Source: an uncultured Paraglaciecola sp.
GTDB taxonomy: Bacteria; Pseudomonadota; Gammaproteobacteria; Enterobacterales; Alteromonadaceae
Reading direction: 5' to 3'
DNA: 5,195 nucleotides
NCBI GenBank assembly: GCA_905479025.1
Contig: CAJQKX010000419.1
Location: 1 to 5,195 of the forward strand
The number at the start of each line of letters is the position of its first letter. Within the stretch, counting starts at the first letter, position 1. The notes under the pieces were generated by a model. It worked only from the letters and a program-made list of their open reading frames with translations. It did no database searches and was not told the DNA's origin. Of the stretch, positions 1-5,195 are shown piece after piece. The position numbers and the translations under genes are program-made.

Positions 1-117
1 TTTTTATGTTAAAAATAATGTGGTTGTGTATGCCTGATTTGATAATTAAGCAGTGAAGTAGCGACATGCTAATAAGTGCGCATGTTTTTAATTTTAGTTC
101 AATACCGAGATAATCAT

Positions 118-1489
118 ATGCTAAAACAAGACCTGACGGAGAAGTTCAGCCTGGTATTAAATGGGGTCCTTTTACTATGCGGATCCCCTTAATTCATTTA
201 CGTTTTTCATTGTCTGATATGCTTCAAGGATTTGCTGTCGCTGGGGCAACAGGACTGGCCTTAGTGCCGTATTTCATGGCTTTATTGGGATTGGACTTTG
301 AAGAAGCGGTGACTATGGCGATGTTTCATAGCATGCTTATTTCTTTTTCCTGGATGTTTTTTGGTGACCCCTATGCACCAGGCTGGCTGACACCTGCAAT
401 ACCTTTTGTCGTCGCGTTTATTACCGCTCCAGCTTATATAGGCGACCATATTTCTCAGTTTCAGGCCATGACAGCTCTGTCATTGAACTTTGCGTTAATT
501 TGATTGTACTGGGGGTAACTGGACTTGGCGCTAAGATAATTAAAATTGTGCCCAATGTGTTCAAGGGTGGCATTATTTTGGGTGCTGCGATTGCCGCTTT
601 TTTACGTGTTACCAAAGACGGCGATGCGGCTAATGTTTTTCAATCTGCACCTATAGCAGGGACGTTGGGGGTAATCATTTGTTTAGTCTTTGCCTTTTCT
701 AAGCCTCTACAAGCGATTGCGATAAATAAAAAATGGTTAGCGTCTATTCTCGGGTTTGGTTTACTACCTGGATTTGTTATCGCGGGGAGTATTGGATATT
801 TTACTGGTGAGTTTCAATACAATATTCGTTGGGAAATTCTTGATGTAGGCGCTTCGACTGCTTCTTTATGGGCAAAAGCGTCGCCTTTCGCCATCGGTTG
901 GCCACCCATTGAAACTTTTCTTGCTTCGTTCCCATTGGCACTAATAACCTATATTTTGTTTTTTGGTGATGTGGTGACGGGCAATGAAATGATAGAACAA
1001 GCACAAACCATTCGCACCGATGAAAAGCTTGAATTAAACGCCAGCAGAGCCCATATGGCCACGGGTATTAGAAATATTATAATGGCTATAGTTGCGCCTT
1101 TCTTTGCCACTCAAGGGGTATTGTGGACTGGTATTCAAGTTGTCCTTCTTAAACGTTGGACACAAGGTCGTAACAAAATAGATTCGATTTTCGACAGTTT
1201 AGGCAGTTTTTATGCATTTGGCTTGCCCTTTTTGTTTATATTTCTGCCGTTAGTGACTTTGTTAGAGCCTCTATTACCACTGGCATTAGCAGTGACTCTT
1301 GTGTTGACAGCATTTGCTTGTGCTACCTTAGCCTTGTCACTTGTTAATGATGCTACAGAGCGTGGAGCGATGGTTATTACCGCGATGGCATTCAGCGTAT
1401 TTGAACCATGGTTAGGTTTGCTAGTGGGCATTATTGTTATTGCCGCGTTATGTGGTTTTCAGGTGTTTATCCCGAAAAAAGCAAAATAA
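118..1489 (+). pseudogene. Frameshifted multi-pass inner-membrane transporter-like protein
   Basis: One gene of about 457 codons is visible if two missing bases are restored. ATG at 118 (weak Shine-Dalgarno GAGA at 107-110) opens a frame that stops after 20 codons. Adding one A to the run at 123-126 joins it to the next frame, giving MLKTRPDGEVQPG and running on through the internal ATG at 177. That frame ends at TGA 501-503. Adding one T to the run at 499-501 joins it to the frame ending at 1489, inside a hydrophobic segment (FALILIVLGVTGLG). The product is mostly membrane helices. Conserved-looking patches are PGWLTPA (after about residue 80), GGIILGAA (about 148), SPFAIGWP, FGDVVTGNE and TQGVLWTG. 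The last two recall the central loops of UraA/NCS2-type carriers, but this is only a resemblance and the substrate is unknown. Both breaks are one-base losses in homopolymers, so a sequencing error or true decay is possible. I read the 177 and 500 starts as artefacts of the breaks, not genes. Confidence 0.75.
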
Positions 1490-1493
1490 ACGT

Positions 1494-1555
1494 TTGAGTA
1501 TAAGATTAAGACTGCTCTTTGAGGAGCAGTCTTAATCTTATAAGTGTTGACTCAA
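1494..1555. terminator. Long perfect hairpin in a convergent gap, possible bidirectional terminator
   Basis: Bases 1499-1517 pair perfectly with 1524-1542, a 19-bp stem with the six-base loop TTTGAG. A second, outer pairing of TTGAG (1494-1498) with CTCAA (1551-1555) is possible across an eight-base bulge. It begins a few bases after the transporter stop and lies between that gene and the end of the decayed minus-strand gene, where a shared terminator would be expected. Neither strand has a clear U-tract after the stem, so it is not a classic intrinsic terminator. It may instead be an mRNA 3'-end stabiliser or a copy of a small dispersed palindromic repeat. Confidence 0.5.
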
Positions 1556-1677
1556 CATTTATGAATGACTACACAAATAAACAATTCGCACTATATTAAA
1601 TTAATTTTATTTTTGATTAAAGCGTTACTTCGTTTCTAAATTGTGTGGTTTATTGTTAACAGTGAGCTCTTATCCAC

Positions 1678-2503
1678 TTAATCTGCACTTTTATTATCAT
1701 TCGTCTCACCTTTACTGGTATTGACAATAGAATACACATCTTTTTTCTTGATGGTAAGACTGACTATTTCCTCTAAATGTTTTCTATTTCCTTCATTGAG
1801 TTCAGGGTTTTGTAACTCTGTTAAAAATTCTAAGGTGTTCACTTTTTTTGTAGAAAATCAAATCTGCGTCCACTAAGCCCTGCAATAAATTAAGATTGAA
1901 AGCCAGCTCCCGAGGCCATAATAAAGAGGCTTGATAGAAGTCGTCTGTTGCTGCGGCATATTTTGGGTAATGTATTTTTGCAATCCAACTCTATTAAATT
2001 AAAGGGCCTGTGGTCTTTTTTCGCCAATGGCATCTTCGCTTTTCGCAACTAACATTCCTAAGACTTTTTTTTCATTACCGTTATCAATATTTTTCAGCTT
2101 TTCTTGACTCAGTTTTAAAAACGCTTTGGCTTTTTCATTATCGCCGGTGTTGCGCCAAGCTTGAACGGCATCGGTAATAGTCGATATTTGAGCTTCCTCT
2201 AGTTCACTCTTTCCAAGCCGAGATGAAATTCCATTCGTTTTGATTACATTGCCTTCCAAAAAAGCAATCACGGTAAACATATAACCTTTTCTGATGGTTA
2301 AACTCTGATCAGATGATTTACTGCTTGCAGCATCCATTAAATATTTGGCAACGTGAAAATCTGAAGAGCGCTTGCGAATAGAACGGTTACAGTCATACTT
2401 TTTTATCCACGTTATGGCATCTATCACTTTTATTTGCGCCTGATATACAGGTTTTCAAACGAGCGGCAGGAATAGATGACTCGCCTTCCTAAGTCTGATG
2501 CAT
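1678..2503 (-). pseudogene. Decayed gene for an unrecognised helical (possibly TPR-like) protein
   Basis: I do not recognise the family. The longest intact piece is a minus-strand frame from GTG at 2427 to a stop at 1999 (142 codons), charged and helical. Its pattern AVQAWRNTGDNEKAKAFL looks like a tetratricopeptide-type helical hairpin. Protein-like sequence continues on both sides in other frames. Upstream, from ATG 2503, comes MHQT, a TAG stop (2489-2491), then a Cys-containing stretch (SIPAARLKTCISGANKSDRC) that joins the main frame if one base is removed from the T run at 2399-2404. Downstream, after about 1990, comes WIAKIHYPKYAAATDDFYQA. This joins a C-terminal tail ending SADstop at 1678 if one base is removed from the seven-T run at 1843-1849. 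The join near 1990-2005 needs two more small indels. Together these suggest one gene of roughly 270-280 residues. No convincing ribosome site is seen at 2503, so the true start is uncertain. Alternatively, the 142-codon frame could be a separate short gene. Confidence 0.55.
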
Positions 2504-2889
2504 GTATTTTTCTGCTTTTGTCAGTCTTAAAATACTTTTACGCAGTTTTTATTTTGACTCAGTTAAAAATATTTAAGCAGAAATATAACTTTTGATTATT
2601 CAAGTTGGCCTTCAGCTCTCGGCCATTACTAAAACAGCTAAATCGACTAAACCTCATATTTATCATATGATTATGGATATTATCATAGGCCATTTTATTG
2701 TATTCCACAACGGCGACTTTAACTTTGGTAAGTAACATATAAATGGACTGTTTTTTACACGTTTAAACACCATTGCAGGCAAAAGAGATAAAAATAATAA
2801 ATTTTTTGAGTTATACCCTCGAACCTAATTAAATAGATAGTTGGAGCTTGTACAGCTAACGAAACAGTTTTTATAAATTAAATTGTTTA
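2504..2889. other. AT-rich intergenic region without a supportable gene
   Basis: This stretch is AT-rich with stops in most frames. The only sizeable open frame is on the minus strand, ATG at 2738 to TGA at 2559 (59 codons, beginning MLLTKVKVAVVEYNK). It has no ribosome binding site and no family resemblance that I can see. It could be chance or a further scrap of the decayed minus-strand gene. A 10-bp palindrome ATCATATGAT lies at 2662-2671, too short to interpret. The right end should contain upstream promoter sequence for the mmsA-acdH operon. Confidence 0.5.
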
Positions 2890-2907
2890 CTTTACGTTAA
2901 CGTAAAG
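2890..2907. promoter_or_regulatory. LiuR-like operator palindrome in the valine operon promoter
   Basis: CTTTACGTTAACGTAAAG is a perfect 18-bp palindrome ending 48 bases before the mmsA start. It matches, from memory, the TTTACG-N4-CGTAAA type of site bound by LiuR, the MerR-family regulator of branched-chain amino acid catabolism in gammaproteobacteria. MerR-type operators sit between -35 and -10 boxes with a long spacer. A possible pair here is TTGTTT (2883-2888) and TAAAAA (2909-2914) around the palindrome with 20 bp between them, but both boxes are weak. Extra half-site copies TTTAC (2886-2890) and GTAAA (2908-2912) flank or overlap it. The palindrome is seen directly; the regulator is inferred from motif and from the genes downstream. 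Confidence 0.65.
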
Positions 2908-2955
2908 GTAAAAAATTTGTTAGCCTAATAAAATATAAACTATTTAGGATAAGTT

Positions 2956-3289
2956 ATGCAGATTGTTCAATCTTTGATTAATGGAGATATGGGGCATATC
3001 GTCTTCACTGCCAAACATACCAGTAACTGATCCCGCCAATAATGAGGTTATTTCAGAACTGGCGTGTACTTCTGAAGCGGAACTCACAGTGGCGATGGCG
3101 AGTGCAAAAGCTGCGTTCGACGAATGGGCAGAGGAGATTGCTTTAAAAAAAGTCAGAATGATGATGGGTTATCAGCAATGACTTAAATCGCACCATGATG
3201 AAATTGCTACTATTGTAAGCAGCGAAATGGGTAAAACACTTGAAGATGATATTTCCTCTGGCCCTAATATGACTATCTCGTTTAAATAG
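2956..3289 (+). pseudogene. mmsA: mmsA relic: methylmalonate-semialdehyde dehydrogenase with large internal deletion
   Basis: MmsA (CoA-acylating, about 500 residues) converts methylmalonate semialdehyde to propionyl-CoA at the end of valine breakdown. Here ATG 2956 has a good ribosome site (AGGA 2946-2949) and begins MQIVQSLINGD, then shifts frame; removing one G from the run at 2991-2994 restores it. The next part, IPVTDPANNEVISELA and AKAAFDEWAEE, is the typical N-terminus of this aldehyde dehydrogenase family. TGA at 3179-3181 interrupts YQQ and LKSHHDEIA, where relatives have a codon such as leucine. After SSEMGKTLEDD the frame jumps straight to ISSGPNMTISFK and a stop at 3287-3289, which resembles the extreme C-terminus of MmsA. 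About 380 or more central codons, with the whole catalytic core and the active-site Cys and Glu, are absent. The product cannot be functional. Three independent lesions (frameshift, nonsense, deletion) make a sequencing artefact unlikely. Confidence 0.88.
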
Positions 3290-3291
3290 GA
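3288..3291 (+). promoter_or_regulatory. Ribosome binding site of acdH, overlapping the mmsA relic stop
   Basis: AGGA lies seven bases before the ATG at 3299 and shares two bases with the TAG of the mmsA relic. In the ancestral operon this spacing would allow translational coupling of mmsA to acdH. Its survival means acdH can still be translated although the gene before it is dead. Confidence 0.7.
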
Positions 3292-3298
3292 CGATATT

Positions 3299-4456
3299 AT
3301 GAATTTTGACTTAACCGATGACCAACTTGCTTTTGCAGACACCGCCAAACAATTTGCTGAACAGGCATTGGCCCCTCATGCTGCAAAGTGGGATAGAGAG
3401 CATGTTTTTCCAAAAACGGTGATTCAAAAAGCTGGAGAGTTAGGTTTCTGTAGTTTGTATTCACCAGAAAGTGAAGGCGGCCTTGGCTTAAGTCGCTTGG
3501 ACTCTTCCATTATTTTTGAACAACTTGCTATGGGATGTACCACGACCACTGCCATGATGACCATTCATAATATGGCCACATGGATGGTGGCAACGTGGGG
3601 CACCAGAGCAGCTAAAGATAAGTGGTGCCCTAGTTTAGTCACGGGTGAAAAATTAGCGTCTTATTGTTTAACTGAGCCTGGTTCAGGTTCAGATGCAGCC
3701 GCACTGAGCACCACAGCCAAAAAAGACGGTGGAAATTACCGGTTAAATGGTTCCAAAATGTTTATTTCTGGTGCAGGTGAAACCGATGTGTTGGTGGTTA
3801 TGGCGCGCACCGGTGAAGCGGGTCCTAAAGGCATTTCTGCTTTTGTAATTGCTGCCGATGCCGAAGGTGTGATTTACGGTAAGGCCGAAGAAAAGATGGG
3901 CTGGAATGCCCAGCCAACACGCTTGATTACATTTGATCATGTCCGTGTATCAGCAGATTGTTTGTTAGGTGAAGAAGGGCAGGGATTTACTTTTGCCATG
4001 AAAGGACTAGATGGCGGGCGTATCAACATTGCGACCTGTTCAATTGGCACCGCGCAAATGGCATTGGATACCGCTAAATCTTACATGCAAGCGCGTACTC
4101 AATTTGGTAAACCCCTGGCGGCGTTTCAAGCCTTACAATTTAAGCTGGCTGATATGGCTACCGAGCTAGTAGCAGCAAGGCAAATGATTAGATTGGCTGC
4201 GTTCAAACTGGACAACCATGACCCAGAATGCAGTGCTTATTGCGCCATGGCAAAACGCTTTGCCACCGATGTCGGTTTTAATGTGTGTAATGAAGCATTA
4301 CAAATACACGGTGGATACGGATATATCAAAGAGTATCCCTTAGAGAGATACGTAAGAGATGTGCGAGTACACCAAATTTTGGAAGGAACTAATGAAATTA
4401 TGCGAATGATCATTGGTCGACGTCTATTGACAGAACATGCTGGCGACATTCTTTAA
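3299..4456 (+). CDS. acdH: Isobutyryl-CoA dehydrogenase (acyl-CoA dehydrogenase family, ACAD8-like)
   Basis: This FAD enzyme oxidises isobutyryl-CoA to methacrylyl-CoA in valine degradation, passing electrons to electron-transfer flavoprotein; it acts in the cytoplasm. The 385-residue length is normal and the frame is intact. Family landmarks run in order: an N-terminal helical domain; the flavin/substrate motif LTEPGSGSD at about 124-132; FISGAG at 155-160; RTQFGKP at 266-272; QIHGGYGY at 335-342; and LEGTNE at 361-366, where Glu362 corresponds to the catalytic base of the MCAD/IBD group. The stretch GWNAQPTR (201-208) and the later GLDGGRINIA closely recall human ACAD8 (GWNSQPTR, GLNGGRINIA), which points to isobutyryl-CoA rather than short- or medium-chain substrates. 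The start at 3299 is supported by AGGA upstream and a standard N-terminus. It follows the mmsA relic by nine bases and precedes the hydrolase by 41, so the three form one transcription unit. A wider branched-chain acyl-CoA range is possible. Confidence 0.93.
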   Translation: MNFDLTDDQLAFADTAKQFAEQALAPHAAKWDREHVFPKTVIQKAGELGFCSLYSPESEGGLGLSRLDSSIIFEQLAMGCTTTTAMMTIHNMATWMVATWGTRAAKDKWCPSLVTGEKLASYCLTEPGSGSDAAALSTTAKKDGGNYRLNGSKMFISGAGETDVLVVMARTGEAGPKGISAFVIAADAEGVIYGKAEEKMGWNAQPTRLITFDHVRVSADCLLGEEGQGFTFAMKGLDGGRINIATCSIGTAQMALDTAKSYMQARTQFGKPLAAFQALQFKLADMATELVAARQMIRLAAFKLDNHDPECSAYCAMAKRFATDVGFNVCNEALQIHGGYGYIKEYPLERYVRDVRVHQILEGTNEIMRMIIGRRLLTEHAGDIL

Positions 4457-4497
4457 GTCTTTTTTCGATTCAGTACCACTGTTAAATTAGGAATATT

Positions 4498-5195
4498 ATG
4501 TATAGTGATAATGCACCGGTGATTTTTGAGGAATTAACCACCGAAAATGGTTTTAAAATTGGTTATGCCACGTTAACTAAACCCGCTTCGCTTAACGCCC
4601 TAGATTTGCCCATGATCAATTTGCTCACACCGCAATTAGAGAAATGGCAACAAGATCCCAAGGTTGCTATGGTGTTTTTAGATGGAAGTGAAGAACGGGC
4701 TTTTTGTGCCGGTGGCGATATTGTGTCGATGTACAAGTCGATGCAGGATTGGGGATCTATTAAAGAAAATCCTGATGCTAAATATAATTTCGCGTTACAA
4801 GCTTTTTTCACCCAGGAATACCAACTCGATTACCTCATTCACACGTTTTCTAAACCTATTTTAGTGTGGGGAAATGGTATTATTATGGGAGGGGGAGTGG
4901 GCTTGATGAGTGGCGGCAGTCACCGAGTTGTCACAGAAACCTCGCGCATTGCTATGCCTGAAATCAGTATCGGTTTATATCCAGACGTAGGTGGTAGCTA
5001 CTTTTTAAATAAAATGCCAGCAGGCTGTGGTCTGTTTTTAGGCCTGACAGGAGCATTCATTAATGCAGCCGATGCGATATATTGCCGTTTGGCCGACTAC
5101 TTTGTGCCCCACGATGCAAAAGTGAATTTTTTTACCCGCTTGTTAGCTGCAAATTGGCAAGAGGATGTATTACACCAAATTCTGTCGAGCATTTG
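4498..5195 (+). CDS. 3-hydroxyisobutyryl-CoA hydrolase (HIBCH-like), partial, runs off the window
   Basis: A crotonase-fold thioesterase that releases 3-hydroxyisobutyrate and CoA from 3-hydroxyisobutyryl-CoA, the step after the hydratase in valine breakdown. It removes a product of reactive methacrylyl-CoA. ATG 4498 follows AGGA (4489-4492), and 232 codons are open to the window end; relatives have about 370. Visible landmarks are RAFCAGGDI at 67-75 (oxyanion-hole segment), MGGGVGL at 130-136 (second oxyanion-hole segment), and MPEISIGLYPDVGGS at 153-167. In the last, Glu155 and Asp163 match the catalytic pair of HIBCH. The PDVGG motif and the long insert after GGDI separate it from ordinary enoyl-CoA hydratases, although such proteins are often annotated as enoyl-CoA hydratase/isomerase. 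By recall, Shewanella ivd operons have mmsA, acdH, a hydratase, this hydrolase and mmsB in series. mmsB and possibly a hydratase may therefore follow beyond 5195. Confidence 0.9.
   Translation, partial: MYSDNAPVIFEELTTENGFKIGYATLTKPASLNALDLPMINLLTPQLEKWQQDPKVAMVFLDGSEERAFCAGGDIVSMYKSMQDWGSIKENPDAKYNFALQAFFTQEYQLDYLIHTFSKPILVWGNGIIMGGGVGLMSGGSHRVVTETSRIAMPEISIGLYPDVGGSYFLNKMPAGCGLFLGLTGAFINAADAIYCRLADYFVPHDAKVNFFTRLLAANWQEDVLHQILSSI

Noticed and set aside
1..117. A promoter for the transporter, for example TTGATA at 39-44
   Set aside because: No -10 box at an acceptable spacing was convincing; a promoter is likely here but I cannot place it.
177..503. A stand-alone 108-residue membrane protein starting at ATG 177
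   Set aside because: The same frame is protein-like upstream of 177, and the sequence after 503 continues the same membrane protein in another frame; it is a piece of the frameshifted transporter.
500..1489. A separate 329-residue gene starting with TTG at 500
   Set aside because: No ribosome site, the start falls inside a membrane helix, and the protein continues from the preceding frame when one T is restored.
2662..2671. Palindrome ATCATATGAT as a regulatory site
   Set aside because: Ten bases in AT-rich DNA is within chance expectation and no gene lies suitably beside it.
2559..2738. Minus-strand 59-codon open frame beginning MLLTKVKVAVVEYNK
   Set aside because: No ribosome site, no recognisable domain and AT-rich low-information sequence; it could be chance or a pseudogene scrap, so it is not called as a gene.
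2981..3181. A 66-residue novel small protein
   Set aside because: Its sequence is the N-terminal part of MmsA; the ATG at 2981 is internal and the stop is a nonsense mutation in the relic.
3743..4811. Antisense open frames of 65-82 codons opposite acdH and the hydrolase, and a plus-strand 60-codon frame at 4682-4864
   Set aside because: They overlap clear conserved coding sequence in other frames and have no features of their own; they are shadows of the real genes.

Overview
The window looks like chromosomal DNA of a marine gammaproteobacterium of the Alteromonadales, of the Glaciecola/Paraglaciecola/Alteromonas or Shewanella kind. This is judged from moderate to low GC, AT-rich spacers, and a valine-degradation operon behind a LiuR-like palindrome. 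The assignment rests on recall of gene content and protein similarity; no search was run.

Layout. (1) Positions 118-1489, plus strand: a gene for a multi-pass inner-membrane, transporter-like protein of about 457 residues, broken by two single-base frameshifts in short homopolymers. (2) Positions 1494-1555: a long perfect hairpin just after its stop, in a convergent gap. (3) Positions 1678-2503, minus strand: a decayed gene for an unrecognised helical, possibly TPR-like protein, with several frameshifts and a stop. (4) Positions 2504-2889: AT-rich DNA with no supportable gene. (5) Positions 2890-2907: a perfect 18-bp palindrome that I read as a LiuR-type operator. (6) Positions 2956-3289: a relic of mmsA, reduced to its N-terminal about 98 codons fused to its last dozen or so. 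(7) Positions 3299-4456: an intact isobutyryl-CoA dehydrogenase. (8) From 4498 to the window end: an open reading frame for 3-hydroxyisobutyryl-CoA hydrolase, cut by the window edge.

How it fits together. The right half is a valine catabolic operon. AcdH oxidises isobutyryl-CoA to methacrylyl-CoA, a hydratase makes 3-hydroxyisobutyryl-CoA, and the hydrolase releases 3-hydroxyisobutyrate, which MmsB oxidises to methylmalonate semialdehyde, the substrate of MmsA. The MmsA gene at the head of the operon is dead. The operator, promoter region, its start and its end next to acdH are kept, so the downstream genes could still be expressed. The window has no mobile element, RNA gene or CRISPR array that I can see. 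I found no new biological system; its main interest is gene decay, especially the internal deletion in mmsA.
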